Position numbers and translations under genes: made by a program. From the NCBI RefSeq assembly GCF_030378165.1, contig NZ_CP119766.1, positions 124,001 to 188,000 of the forward strand: a DNA stretch of 64,000 bases, read 5' to 3'. The notes beneath the pieces are model-generated. The model ran no database searches. It had not been told where the DNA came from and was given only the letters and a program-made list of their open reading frames with translations. This document shows, in pieces, positions 32,192 through 42,063 of this stretch; the stretch's first letter is position 1, and every line of letters starts with the position of its first letter. The DNA is from Flavobacterium panacagri. Lineage in GTDB: Bacteria; Bacteroidota; Bacteroidia; Flavobacteriales; Flavobacteriaceae.

Positions 32192-35100
32192 TTAATCAAA
32201 TCGGTGTTTGTATTTCTTGAATAAGGTATTCATAACCAAAAGCACTACTCCTACTCCCAATAAAACTAATGCCCTGATTAAGAAATCAGAATTCGAAAGA
32301 TCAAAAAACATTAATCGTATGACGCAGACTCCAACCAAAGAAAGAGAAACGTAGCGGAAATACTTTTCTTTCAGCATAATTCCAAGAATTAACAATCCTA
32401 AAGATTCTAAAATCCAGAAGAACGTTAAAATTCCTTTGTCGAATGTGAGATATAAAAACAATCCAATACTAAAAGTTGCCGGATAAATAATAATACTGTT
32501 TTTGAATGGAAACTCTTCGATGAATTTGTAAACAATAAAAACATACAATGCCAAAAGCGCAAATATAATGAGATAAACAAACTCGAATTTGGATTCAAAA
32601 TAGTTGAAACTAACAAAGGCCAAATGAAAATTAGCCAATAAATAATAAACAATACTAATTTCTTTTTTACTGCCAATCTTTTTGTAATAAAGCCAAGCAT
32701 TTACAATCGCTGTTGCTGCCCAAAATACTGGAAGCCATTTGTGTTCCAATTGCGAGAACATAATAATCGAAAGCCAAACGTTTATCACAATTTGATAGTC
32801 AAGCTGTAAAGATTTGATAAATTCTTTTTTGTGGATCAGGAAAGTTAATGCGATCAACAATGCAACTGCCGAAATTTGCAGCATCCAGTCCAACAAAGTG
32901 AAAGCGTTAAGGGTTTTAATGTTATAAAAGACAGATGTTAAAATAGCTAAAACTCCTATAACCAAAACCGATTCTGATGCCAAAACTATTTTTCTGTAAA
33001 GAATTAAACTAAAATTAACTATTGCCAAAATCATAAATAACAAAGGCAGATAAACGATTTCTACCTGAATAAACAATAAAGCAATTACCCATAAATTTTG
33101 AATGATAGGCAAAACTGCAATAAACATTTTTCCTTCTTCTCTCGGACTTTTAGTTTGCAGATAGACATAAACAACAGACAATAAAACACTGACTGTTTCT
33201 ACAACATAAAGAACGATTTGATTGGTTGCATTCAACTCAAAAGCACTTAAATAAATACTCAGCATCACAGTGCCAATTAAAAGTACAAAAGAATAAATAT
33301 TGAAGCGATTGATGCTTTCGATTTTTTGAAAAATCCAAAAAGTAATTAATGCTAAAACTCCTAAATAAACAGGAATGTAGTTCATCTCGACACAAGAAAA
33401 ACCAAACACCAAAGCATTAAAAAGAATAAAATCAGAATTTAGGACGTTGAAATTTTTCCAGCCTGAAATAATTTCGTTTGATTTATTTCTGATTTTTTCT
33501 CCAAAGAAAATATAAACTTCAATTAAAGAAATCCCAACGGCAATTAATCCGATTTCAGTATTATTTAAGAATCTCGTATTATGTAAAAACAACAAACTTC
33601 CAAATACCGAAAAAGCAAGACAAAAACCATATAATAAGATTTGGTTTCCTACAGAAAGTCGTTTCTGCTTAAACTGAATCCATAAAAATTCATGATTCAA
33701 TAAAGCGATTGCTAACAATCCAAAAATCTGAATAATATTATCCGATGTTAAATATTTGTACTCAATCGAAAGAAGTAAAGCATTTACCCCAATAATTCCG
33801 ATTGTTTTGACAATTGAATCGTCTTTGTAAAAAGATTTCACAAACCAGTTAAGCGTTATTACAACGATAATTCCTAAAGCAAAAAGAAGATCTAAATTTG
33901 ATTTTGGCTCTACCAGAATCAAAGTTAATCCCACACCAATAGCAATTAATAAAAACACAAATCGGCCAAGATCAAAAGTATTTGTTTCGAATTTAAATCG
34001 TAAAGAACACCACAGTAAAGCAATAAACACAATTGGATAGTAGAATGAAATTTCGATAGTATGATACCAGCTTATAAAAAACAATATGGAGGCCACAACA
34101 GAGAAAATTCCGTTTAAACTCAAGTTTTGTTTTGAAATAAAAGCATCAACCTCCAAAAATTCTTTTTTTACTGAGCAAAAAACTGGAACCATTAATGATG
34201 TAATTACAAGTACTATCAGCGCAGCAAAAGTGTTTGTTATATAGGTTTGAACAAAAAACGGATTAATATGCGAAATAAAAAAGATGAAAATAAACACACA
34301 AAAAATATGATTGATCACTAAAAATATTTTATGTAGTAATGTTTCTTTGTTTTTATAAACGATGAATAGACAAGTGACAATTAAAAAGTACAGACCACAA
34401 ATAATAATATCGTAACCAATTTTCCAATCGTTAAGCATAATCATACTTAGAGAAAAAAGGATAAAAGAGACCATTCCGTCTAAATGATACAGCCAAAAAA
34501 TCTTTTTCTTTCTGGCAAAAAGTGTCGCAAAAAGGCAAAGTATCCCCGCCACTAGCAAAACAAAAATCTTGATTTTACTGCCTGTAGAATGTAATATTAA
34601 ACCTGCCGCAAATAAAACCCAATTGGTTAAATGTGTAATAAAAGCAATTCTATCAAAGCGAGTATCGGCATAAATACTTCTGTACTGCATGTACATACAG
34701 CTTACTGAAACCAAAATAATTCCTATTATCGCAAAAAGATTTTCTGTTGAAGTCAAAGCATTTGCGCCCTGCGTAAACCAAATATCAAATATGATAAAGC
34801 CTGAAATAACAATTAATAAATGATATTCCCATTTTTCTTTATAAGACAAGATAATTCCCGCTGTTGCAGTTAACGAAGCCAATAAAAATGTAATTAAGAG
34901 TTTCTCCGGAATTACACATAAAATTAAGATACTTAAAATCACATGAAGAGATAAAAAGGTCTGCTGTTTTATAATATAGCCGACATACAAATTGAGCGCA
35001 ATCCCGAATCCGATTAGCGAATAAGCAATTGGGATATTAGTTATAAAAGTCAATGCTGGAATTTGCGAAGCACCAAAACAGCCAAACAAAAACAAACTCG

Positions 35101-35839
35101 CTCCCGCACTGCGTAACCAAAGTCCTGTTTTAAACCATTTTTCTTTTTTCTCCAGAAAATAGTATGATCCAACCAAAATTCCCGCATACAACCAAAGAAT
35201 TAAAATTCTAAACATTGGCGACACTTTCAAAGCCGTGTAAATGCTTAAATAGCCAATTCCTAAAACCATAATTGCCGTTCCAAGAATTCCCGTCCAGTTT
35301 TCGACAAACTGCTGTTCCAGCTTTTTCATGAAAAGGGAAAAAGCACTTTCTACATAAACTTCTTCTTCACGAACCTGCGTTTCTGGCTTGGATTCTAAAG
35401 CACTAAACGAAGGAGTTTCTAAAACTTCTTCTAATTCTGGAGTTTCTTTTTGCGCTGAAATTTCAGTTTTGTCTAATACAGGAATTGAGGCAGATTCAAA
35501 ACTTACCACTGGCTCAATGGATTCTTCAATAACCTCTTTTTCATTTTGAACTTCCTCGCTAACCACAAATGAATCTGTAACAACGGGCGAGAAAACTTCT
35601 TCTACAGGTTCCAGAATAATTTCTCGTTCCTCAATTACAGGTTTTGGATTTTCAGGAATAAAATCAGATTGTGAGAGTTGCCTTTTGATTTCGGCTAACT
35701 CATTTTTTAAAGTATTAAAATCGTCTCTGTTTTTTCTGTAAAGTGAATCCAGATGATCGTTTTCTTCTTTTAAGCTATTAAACTTATTAAACAAGACGAC
35801 AATGCACACGATTAAGGCAAAAAGAATAAAATTCTCCAT
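32192..35839 (-). CDS. DUF2339 domain-containing large membrane protein
   Basis: A 1215-residue integral membrane protein with one N-terminal helix (FILFALIVCIVVLFNKF), a coiled coil (about 20-60), an acidic Pro/Glu-rich linker (about 65-170) and then about 30 or more hydrophobic segments spread over 180-1210. This is the layout of DUF2339. The segments are mostly Ile, Leu, Phe and Val with few charges, as in a transport or sensor scaffold. Function is unknown. It ends 10 bases from the terminator shared with the amidotransferase gene. No operon partner is close on this strand. Confidence 0.9.
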   Translation of the reverse strand: MENFILFALIVCIVVLFNKFNSLKEENDHLDSLYRKNRDDFNTLKNELAEIKRQLSQSDFIPENPKPVIEEREIILEPVEEVFSPVVTDSFVVSEEVQNEKEVIEESIEPVVSFESASIPVLDKTEISAQKETPELEEVLETPSFSALESKPETQVREEEVYVESAFSLFMKKLEQQFVENWTGILGTAIMVLGIGYLSIYTALKVSPMFRILILWLYAGILVGSYYFLEKKEKWFKTGLWLRSAGASLFLFGCFGASQIPALTFITNIPIAYSLIGFGIALNLYVGYIIKQQTFLSLHVILSILILCVIPEKLLITFLLASLTATAGIILSYKEKWEYHLLIVISGFIIFDIWFTQGANALTSTENLFAIIGIILVSVSCMYMQYRSIYADTRFDRIAFITHLTNWVLFAAGLILHSTGSKIKIFVLLVAGILCLFATLFARKKKIFWLYHLDGMVSFILFSLSMIMLNDWKIGYDIIICGLYFLIVTCLFIVYKNKETLLHKIFLVINHIFCVFIFIFFISHINPFFVQTYITNTFAALIVLVITSLMVPVFCSVKKEFLEVDAFISKQNLSLNGIFSVVASILFFISWYHTIEISFYYPIVFIALLWCSLRFKFETNTFDLGRFVFLLIAIGVGLTLILVEPKSNLDLLFALGIIVVITLNWFVKSFYKDDSIVKTIGIIGVNALLLSIEYKYLTSDNIIQIFGLLAIALLNHEFLWIQFKQKRLSVGNQILLYGFCLAFSVFGSLLFLHNTRFLNNTEIGLIAVGISLIEVYIFFGEKIRNKSNEIISGWKNFNVLNSDFILFNALVFGFSCVEMNYIPVYLGVLALITFWIFQKIESINRFNIYSFVLLIGTVMLSIYLSAFELNATNQIVLYVVETVSVLLSVVYVYLQTKSPREEGKMFIAVLPIIQNLWVIALLFIQVEIVYLPLLFMILAIVNFSLILYRKIVLASESVLVIGVLAILTSVFYNIKTLNAFTLLDWMLQISAVALLIALTFLIHKKEFIKSLQLDYQIVINVWLSIIMFSQLEHKWLPVFWAATAIVNAWLYYKKIGSKKEISIVYYLLANFHLAFVSFNYFESKFEFVYLIIFALLALYVFIVYKFIEEFPFKNSIIIYPATFSIGLFLYLTFDKGILTFFWILESLGLLILGIMLKEKYFRYVSLSLVGVCVIRLMFFDLSNSDFLIRALVLLGVGVVLLVMNTLFKKYKHRFD

Positions 35840-36137
35840 AGTTTAGGTTTTGGTTGGGGCTAATGTAGGAATTATTGGTTTAATTTAGTTTTCAAATAAA
35901 AAAGATTTCGTAATTGAAATCACTTTCTCCAAAAAACAAAAGCTTTTAAAATTTTTCACAACTAAAAAACATTCAAGAAACTGTAACATTTTTCAATAAC
36001 AGCGTCAAAATATAGAATTAAATTACGGTTCTTTGTAACTTATTACATTCATAATACTAAACTGATAATTTTTGAATGCAATAATATTGAAACCAATGAG
36101 TTTAGATTAGTTAAAAACTAGTCGCGATATTTTCGTT
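35840..36137. other. Gene-free spacer before the ECF sigma gene
   Basis: 298 AT-rich bases. I see no exact TAnnTTTG box and no hairpin. The octamer TATTTTCG at 36128-36135, one base off consensus, is too near the sigma start to be its promoter. Confidence 0.6.
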
Positions 36138-36659
36138 ATGGACAATAAAAAGTTTATTTTAAGTTTGAAAAAAGGGAATGAGGAAGCCTTCAAAAAGGTT
36201 TACTTCGACTACTATGATAAACTGATAAACATTGCCAGACGATTTAATCTTACGGTTCTTACGCCAGATGACTTTGTTCAGGAAAGTCTTTTAAGATTAT
36301 ATAATAAAAGAGATTTACTTAACGAAGATGTTTTGTTTGACAAGCAATTATATACCATCTGTAAAAACATTATTATCAATCATGTGAACAGAGAAAACAA
36401 AATTGTACAGCTTGATCCTTTTCAAGTTGACATCTTAGATGAAGAACAAGATTCAGGAATTTTTGAAGAAAGAAAAGAAAAACTGCAAAACTTCATAGAT
36501 CAGCTTCCTGAACAGCAGCAAAAAATATTCACTTTACACAAACTGGAAAACCTTAGCTATAAGGAGATTGCAGAAATGACGGATCTTTCTGAGAAGACCA
36601 TAGCCAATCATATTTATCTCGCCAGTAAATTTATTCGAAAAAAAATCGAAAACCATTAG
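36138..36659 (+). CDS. ECF RNA polymerase sigma-70 factor
   Basis: A 173-residue extracytoplasmic-function sigma factor. Region 2 (about 10-75) contains EEAFKKVYFDYYDKLINIARRF and DFVQESLLRLYNKR. Region 4 (about 118-165) contains LPEQQQKIFTLHKLENLSYKEIAEMTDLSEKTIANHI, quoted here only by its ends LPEQQQKIF and EKTIANHI. It heads a locus with an anti-sigma FecR protein, a TonB receptor with STN domain and a DUF4249 lipoprotein, so it is expected to respond to occupancy of the receptor. Confidence 0.93.
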   Translation: MDNKKFILSLKKGNEEAFKKVYFDYYDKLINIARRFNLTVLTPDDFVQESLLRLYNKRDLLNEDVLFDKQLYTICKNIIINHVNRENKIVQLDPFQVDILDEEQDSGIFEERKEKLQNFIDQLPEQQQKIFTLHKLENLSYKEIAEMTDLSEKTIANHIYLASKFIRKKIENH

Positions 36660-36705
36660 GAACTTTTTTGTTCTCGTTTGTTATCTATAAAAACAAGAAC
36701 AAAAA

Positions 36706-36915
36706 ATGCACATTGAAGCTTATAAAACCAATGTTAGAACTAAAAAAGACGCGAGTTTAATTGTCGCTCTTTTACAGTTTGTTATTTCTGATTGTATCAT
36801 AAATTTTGATTTCACAAAAAGAGAAAGAATTCTTAGAATCGAAACCAACCGAGAAATCAAAGAAATGGTTTATGGTGTTTTCACCAAACAAGGATTTTAT
36901 TGTAAAAAGCTTTAA
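36706..36915 (+). CDS. Small hypothetical protein in the sigma/FecR locus
   Basis: A 69-residue protein between the sigma and FecR genes, 46 and 12 bases away. Secondary-structure sense is strand-helix-strand-strand-helix-strand (AYKTNVRTKKDASLIVALL, CIINFDFTKRERILRIET, IKEMVYGVFTKQGFYCKKL). This fits a ferredoxin-like fold similar to HMA domains but lacks the CxxC metal pair. I do not recognise a family. Its placement inside the operon suggests a role in the same signalling unit. Confidence 0.6.
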   Translation: MHIEAYKTNVRTKKDASLIVALLQFVISDCIINFDFTKRERILRIETNREIKEMVYGVFTKQGFYCKKL

Positions 36916-36927
36916 CACTTAACAAAC

Positions 36928-37773
36928 ATGGAAAAGGAAAATTTTGATGATGAGTTTGATAAAATATGGAACGCCCCTCCTGCTTCACATTCAGATGAAA
37001 TAAAAAAAACTTCGTGGGAAAAATTTCATTCTAAGGCTTTCGCCGAAAAGAAACGCAAATCGCAGCCGTGGCGTTATCTCGCTGCAGCATCTGTATTGCT
37101 TTTCGTTTTGATTGGAACTGGAATTTATTTCAACAATCAGCCTTTGGAAAAAAATACAATTGCCTCAACAGAAAATATAATTGAAAATACAACTTCAAAA
37201 ATTAAATATGTGATTCTGCCAGACAGTTCGAAAGTAGAATTAAGTCCGAACTCTAAAATTTCTTACGGCAACAATTTTGCTTTAAACAGAAAAATTCAAA
37301 TTGACGGCGAAGCTTATTTTAAAGTCAAAAAAGACAAACAGCATCCTTTTCAGGTTTTTTGCAATGAAACAACAACTACGGTTTTAGGAACATCCTTTAT
37401 TGTAAAAGAAGCTGAAAATGAACAAATAACTGTTGAACTTTTTGAAGGAAGCGTTCAAATGAATGTAAAAGGTCAGGATCAAAAATGGATTTTAAAACCA
37501 GGCGAGAAATTCACGTATGGAAATCAAACTGCTTCGGTAACCGAATTCAGCCGTTTTGTAGATTTTGAAAACGAAAAGCTAACCAACCTAAGCAAATATA
37601 TAGAAGAAAACTATGGTTATAAAGTTATTCTTCCAAGTGAATACCTGAATCAGAAAATCACAATCCGAATCAATAAAAAAGAAGATTTAAAAACAATTGT
37701 ACAATTAATATCAGAAATGTATAACCTAAACTTTGAGATCAATGAAGATTTAAAGCAGATTACTTTTCAGTAG
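36928..37773 (+). CDS. FecR family anti-sigma factor
   Basis: A 281-residue single-pass inner-membrane regulator. It has an N-terminal cytosolic sigma-binding part (about 1-45), a membrane helix (YLAAASVLLFVLIGTGIYF, about 48-66), the periplasmic FecR domain (about 88-190 with VILPDSSKVELSPNSKISY and GEAYFKVKKDKQHPFQV) and a C-terminal DUF4974-type domain that meets the STN domain of the receptor. It would keep the ECF sigma inactive until the receptor signals. Confidence 0.93.
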   Translation: MEKENFDDEFDKIWNAPPASHSDEIKKTSWEKFHSKAFAEKKRKSQPWRYLAAASVLLFVLIGTGIYFNNQPLEKNTIASTENIIENTTSKIKYVILPDSSKVELSPNSKISYGNNFALNRKIQIDGEAYFKVKKDKQHPFQVFCNETTTTVLGTSFIVKEAENEQITVELFEGSVQMNVKGQDQKWILKPGEKFTYGNQTASVTEFSRFVDFENEKLTNLSKYIEENYGYKVILPSEYLNQKITIRINKKEDLKTIVQLISEMYNLNFEINEDLKQITFQ

Positions 37774-37784
37774 AAAAGAAAAAA

Positions 37785-37840
37785 GGATGTAAGCCGCGAA
37801 ACTCCACATCCTCCTCATATTCAGGATAACACGAGGTTAT
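37785..37840 (+). promoter_or_regulatory. Two hairpins in the receptor gene leader
   Basis: GGATGT (37785-37790) pairs with ACATCC (37806-37811), and ATAAC (37826-37830) with GTTAT (37836-37840). They lie in the 101-base gap before the receptor gene and may slow or partly end transcription. Confidence 0.4.
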
Positions 37841-37874
37841 TCCAGTTAATAATTATTCAAAAATACAAAATTTC

Positions 37875-40493
37875 ATGAAGCATATAATTTCAGCATGCTT
37901 TTTTTTATTCAGCTTATGTATGTCCGCTCAAAGCGTTACAGTAACTGTAGATCAAAATGTAACTTTAAAAGAATTCTTTAAGCAAATTGAAAATCAAACC
38001 GATTATAAATTTGCCTTTACAGATCAAATTGACACCAATAAAAAATACTTTAATCAAAAAAGTACTTTTAAGCAGGCTGATATTGAAAAGCTTATTGCAG
38101 AACTAAACAAAACAGCATCTGTACAATTTTCTATAGTAGGCAATAATATTTTTGTGAAACAGAAATCTCAAACAACTAAACCAGCTAAAAAAAAAAGCAA
38201 GTTAACCGGACACATATTTGACGATGAAAAACAACCTGTTATTGGCGCCAATGTTTACATTAAAGAACTGGAAACTGGTGTTGTAACAGATGTTAACGGA
38301 AAATACAGCATGGAAGTTCCAAACGGAAGTTATATCGTTCAGGTAAGTTATGTTGGATTTAAAAATGAGGAAAAACGTGTTGCTGTTTCTGATGATACTA
38401 AAGTTAATTTCAACATAGATTCAGACAGCCAGCAATTGGGAGAAGTTATTGTCATGAATAACAAAGCCGCTGACATTAAAACAACTCAAATGAGTGTTAA
38501 TAAACTTTCGATGCAGGAAATCAAAAAGATTCCGGTTGCTATGGGAGAACCAGATCCCTTGAAATCGATTTTGACTCTGCCAGGAGTTACCAACGCTGGA
38601 GAAGCTTCTTCAGGATTTAATGTCCGCGGAGGTGCTGCCGATCAGAATTTGATTCTTTTAGATGGTGCTCCAGTTTATGCTGATTCACACATGTTTGGAT
38701 TCTTTTCTATTTTCAATGCTGATATCGTAAATGGTTTAGATTTATATAAAGGAGGAATTCCATCTAAATTTGGAGGCCGTGTTTCTTCTGTTTTGGACGT
38801 AGCGCAACAAACGGGAGATTTTGAAGAATATAAAGTAAATGGGGGAATCGGAATTATTTCGAGTCGTCTATTGGTTCAAGGGCCAATACAGAAAGAGAAA
38901 AGTTCGTTCATCCTTTCCGGACGTGCTTCGTACGCGCATTTGTTCATGAAACTGGCGGACAATAAAAACTCCGCCATGTTTTATGATTTGAACGCAAAAA
39001 TAAATCACCGCTTTAATGCCAATAATACGCTGTCTTTTTCTGGTTATTTCGGAAATGATTTATTTGATATTAATGATCGTTTTGCAAGCACTTACGGAAG
39101 CACAATGGGTATTTTAAGCTGGAAACATAAATTTTCAGATCGTTTAAACAGTAATTTATCTGGTTTTTACAGTGACTACAGATTTAATCTAGAAATTCCT
39201 ATTGAAAGCTTCAAATGGGACAGCAACATTCAGAGCTACGGATTGAAATACAATTGGAATTACCAATACTCAGAAAAGTTCAAAATCAATTATGGAATTG
39301 ATGGCCTGTATTATAATTTTAATCCGGGAGTTGTAGCACCTACTGCTTCAGATTCTCAGTTTAATTATAAACAATTAGATAAAAAATATGCTTTAGAAGC
39401 TTCTGCTTTTATTGATTTTGAAAATCAGATTACAGAGAAACTGAATTTCCGTTACGGCCTTCGTTACAGTTCATTTTATCGTTTCGGGCCAGAACCAATA
39501 AGTACTTACGAAAATGGTCAGGCTGTAGTTTATAATCCGCTATATAAAATCTACGAAGAAGGTACTCCGACAGGAACTATCAATTATAAAAAAGGACAGG
39601 CAATCAGTACTTTTAATAATTTTGAACCTAGAGCCGCCTTGTCTTATGCTTTTAATGACGAAACTTCTATAAAAGCGAGTTACAACAGAATGGCGCAGTA
39701 CATTCACATTTTGTCGAACACTCAATCTCCTTTACCCATGAGCATCTGGACGCCAAGCGGGCCATTTACAAAACCGCAGCTTTTGGATCAATATGCAATG
39801 GGTTATTTCAGAAATTTCAGAGACGGCGATTATTCTTTAGAAACCGAATTATTTTATAAAAATGTCCAAAATCGTATTGATTATATTGACGGAGCTGATG
39901 TCTTGGCTAACAATAATATTGAGCAGGTAATTCTAAACGGAAAAGCCAGATCTTATGGAATGGAATTATTATTCAGAAAAAATGTTGGCGTTTTCACAGG
40001 ATGGATTTCTTATACTTTGTCTCGTGCAGAACAAAAAACACCAGGAAGAACTCCTGAAGAGCCAGGCGTTGCAAACGGAAATTGGTATCTATCTGGTTAT
40101 GATAAACTGCATAATTTAAGCATTGTAGGAAGTTACGAATTAAACCCAAAATGGTCTTTTAATGGTAATTTCACTTTGCAATCCGGTCAGCCTGTAACTT
40201 ATGCAAATGGTTATTATGAAATGGGAGGCATTCATGTTCCGAATTATTCTTTAAGAAACGATAACAGATTACCACTTTTCCATCACTTAGACCTTGCAGC
40301 AACTTATACTCCGAAACCCGACAAAAAGAAAGGATGGCAGAGTTATTGGGTTTTCAGTCTTTACAATGTTTACAACAGAAAAAATGCTGCTTCGGTTAGT
40401 TTTACAACCAATGAAGATACGGGAGCAAATGAAACCAGAAGACTTTCTATTTTTGGAATTGTACCTGGGGTTTCTTATAATTTTAAATTTTAA
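37875..40493 (+). CDS. TonB-dependent receptor with STN domain
   Basis: An 872-residue outer-membrane receptor: signal peptide (ISACFFLFSLCMSAQ), STN domain (about 20-100), carboxypeptidase regulatory-like domain (about 113-190, GHIFDDEKQPVIGANVYIKE), plug (about 200-320 with FNVRGGAADQNLILLDGAPV) and barrel (320-872) ending in NFKF. The STN domain links it to the FecR protein upstream, so it both imports a substrate through TonB and signals to the sigma factor. The substrate is unknown; the next gene is a DUF4249 lipoprotein. Confidence 0.93.
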   Translation: MKHIISACFFLFSLCMSAQSVTVTVDQNVTLKEFFKQIENQTDYKFAFTDQIDTNKKYFNQKSTFKQADIEKLIAELNKTASVQFSIVGNNIFVKQKSQTTKPAKKKSKLTGHIFDDEKQPVIGANVYIKELETGVVTDVNGKYSMEVPNGSYIVQVSYVGFKNEEKRVAVSDDTKVNFNIDSDSQQLGEVIVMNNKAADIKTTQMSVNKLSMQEIKKIPVAMGEPDPLKSILTLPGVTNAGEASSGFNVRGGAADQNLILLDGAPVYADSHMFGFFSIFNADIVNGLDLYKGGIPSKFGGRVSSVLDVAQQTGDFEEYKVNGGIGIISSRLLVQGPIQKEKSSFILSGRASYAHLFMKLADNKNSAMFYDLNAKINHRFNANNTLSFSGYFGNDLFDINDRFASTYGSTMGILSWKHKFSDRLNSNLSGFYSDYRFNLEIPIESFKWDSNIQSYGLKYNWNYQYSEKFKINYGIDGLYYNFNPGVVAPTASDSQFNYKQLDKKYALEASAFIDFENQITEKLNFRYGLRYSSFYRFGPEPISTYENGQAVVYNPLYKIYEEGTPTGTINYKKGQAISTFNNFEPRAALSYAFNDETSIKASYNRMAQYIHILSNTQSPLPMSIWTPSGPFTKPQLLDQYAMGYFRNFRDGDYSLETELFYKNVQNRIDYIDGADVLANNNIEQVILNGKARSYGMELLFRKNVGVFTGWISYTLSRAEQKTPGRTPEEPGVANGNWYLSGYDKLHNLSIVGSYELNPKWSFNGNFTLQSGQPVTYANGYYEMGGIHVPNYSLRNDNRLPLFHHLDLAATYTPKPDKKKGWQSYWVFSLYNVYNRKNAASVSFTTNEDTGANETRRLSIFGIVPGVSYNFKF

Positions 40494-40497
40494 TGCT

Positions 40498-41337
40498 ATG
40501 AATAAATTGAAAAAAAATTGGGTAATGAATAGAGCACTGGCATTAATAAGTATTCTTTTTGTATTCGCTTTTGCTTCGTGCGAAGATGTAGTGAATCTTG
40601 ATTTGGAAACAGGCGAAACCAAATTGGTTGTTGATGCTGAGATTTTATGGAAAAAAGGGACAAGCGGAAATGAACAAACAATAAAAATCAGTAAAACAGC
40701 TTCTTATTACAGTGGCTCAACGCCAAAAGTTTCTGGTGCGCAGGTTCGAGTAGAAAACAGCAACGGAGATGTTTTTACTTTTAATGAAACAGAAGCCGGA
40801 GTTTACAAATGCACCAATTTTGTTCCTGTAATCGACATGGAATATAAATTGTTTGTAACTGCCGAAGGTCAAAGTTATACCGCAACAGAAAAACTAACTT
40901 CTGCTACTCCAATTAATAAAGTAGAACAGAAAATCGTTCCAGATTTTGGAGGAGAAGATGTAATCGAATTAACCTTTTATTATAACGACCCAGCAGATCA
41001 AATCAATTTTTATGTAACCGATTATCAAAGCGAATTTTTGATTTATCCGGAATACGAAATCACAAATGATGATTTTTATAATGGAAATGAAATCAGTACT
41101 CGTTTTTCTCATGAAGACATGAAAGCAGGAAATACTGTAAAAATTACGCACAGAGGTGTTTCTAAAAACTTCTTCAATTATTGGAAATTAATTTTAGAAG
41201 CTTCCAACTCAAATCCTTTTCAGGTTCCGCCTGGAAATATTAGAGGAAATATCATCAATACTACCGATGCTAACAACACCGCTTTTGGTTATTTCAGACT
41301 TTGCGAAGCGGATCAGGTTGATTATTTGGTAAAATAA
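40498..41337 (+). CDS. DUF4249 domain-containing lipoprotein
   Basis: A 279-residue lipoprotein with lipobox FVFAFASC (Cys28). DUF4249 proteins are usual partners of a TonB receptor in Bacteroidota and presumably sit at the surface to help capture the ligand. The body is beta-rich (VNLDLETGETKLVVDAEIL, GAQVRVENSNGDVFTFNE). I start at ATG 40498, four bases after the receptor stop; an in-frame upstream start would overlap the receptor by 200 bases and put the lipobox in the interior. Confidence 0.88.
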   Translation: MNKLKKNWVMNRALALISILFVFAFASCEDVVNLDLETGETKLVVDAEILWKKGTSGNEQTIKISKTASYYSGSTPKVSGAQVRVENSNGDVFTFNETEAGVYKCTNFVPVIDMEYKLFVTAEGQSYTATEKLTSATPINKVEQKIVPDFGGEDVIELTFYYNDPADQINFYVTDYQSEFLIYPEYEITNDDFYNGNEISTRFSHEDMKAGNTVKITHRGVSKNFFNYWKLILEASNSNPFQVPPGNIRGNIINTTDANNTAFGYFRLCEADQVDYLVK

Positions 41338-41357
41338 TCTTTAAATTCAATATTACA

Positions 41358-41431
41358 TTCCGTAGGAATGTTTCATTGGTAAAATAATAATAACCCTATA
41401 ATTTTTCTACCGATGAGATGTTCCTACGGAA
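41358..41431. repeat. Inverted repeat after the DUF4249 gene
   Basis: TTCCGTAGGAA (41358-41368) is the exact reverse complement of TTCCTACGGAA (41421-41431), and both are followed by similar bases (TGTTTCAT and ATGTTCC). It may terminate both flanking convergent genes. Confidence 0.7.
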
Positions 41432-41450
41432 CAAAATAGAATGTAAAATT

Positions 41451-42047
41451 CTATTTTATCCAGCCAGTCTTTTTTCGCCATTCCTCCATTTCCAGTTTTC
41501 TTTTTTCAAAATCTATTGGTGGAAATTGATTTTCATCTTTAACTCTTTTCTTCATAATTCCGATTTGTTCTTCCAAAGTATTGAAACCAATCTGTTTTCT
41601 TCTTTCGTTTACTTTGGTTACATCATCAAAGAAATTCGGGCTCATTTCACCGTTTTTATCCCAATCAAATTGAGTTCCGTATAACTGAGGCTTCCCTTCA
41701 AAAACGGCAATTCGATCTGTCAGATAAGCCAGATTTATTGGATCTGCTTTATTTTCGTTTACTGCTTTTTCTAATTCTTTGGCACACTTTCGCATAAAAT
41801 CAGGCAGTGCAATTGCATGCTGTATTATAATCCACGCATTTTGACTGGCCTCTTCTCCAACTTTATCAATTGATGGATAACCAATTTGGTTTATTATATC
41901 TTCTAATTCACCAGCATTTTTATTATGCAGTTTTTCCATTTCTGGATTATATCCTACTGAAAGTTTTCCGTCGAGAATGAGTTTTTCTCTCAATGCGAAA
42001 TCGGCGTTCTTTAGTTCTATTATTTTTTGGACTATGTCTTGATACAT
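41451..42047 (-). CDS. DUF6624 domain-containing protein
   Basis: A 198-residue cytosolic protein with the hallmark of DUF6624, IGYPSIDKVGEEASQNAWIIIQHA (about 56-79, cited as the segments IGYPSIDKVGEEAS and NAWIIIQHA), and a C-terminal Trp-rich tail (MEEWRKKTGWIK). Activity is unknown; the family is often annotated only by the domain. The gene ends beside an intergenic repeat and follows the hip operon by 16 bases on the same strand, so it may be co-transcribed with it. Confidence 0.8.
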   Translation of the reverse strand: MYQDIVQKIIELKNADFALREKLILDGKLSVGYNPEMEKLHNKNAGELEDIINQIGYPSIDKVGEEASQNAWIIIQHAIALPDFMRKCAKELEKAVNENKADPINLAYLTDRIAVFEGKPQLYGTQFDWDKNGEMSPNFFDDVTKVNERRKQIGFNTLEEQIGIMKKRVKDENQFPPIDFEKRKLEMEEWRKKTGWIK

Positions 42048-42063
42048 TACGTTTCTCCTTATT

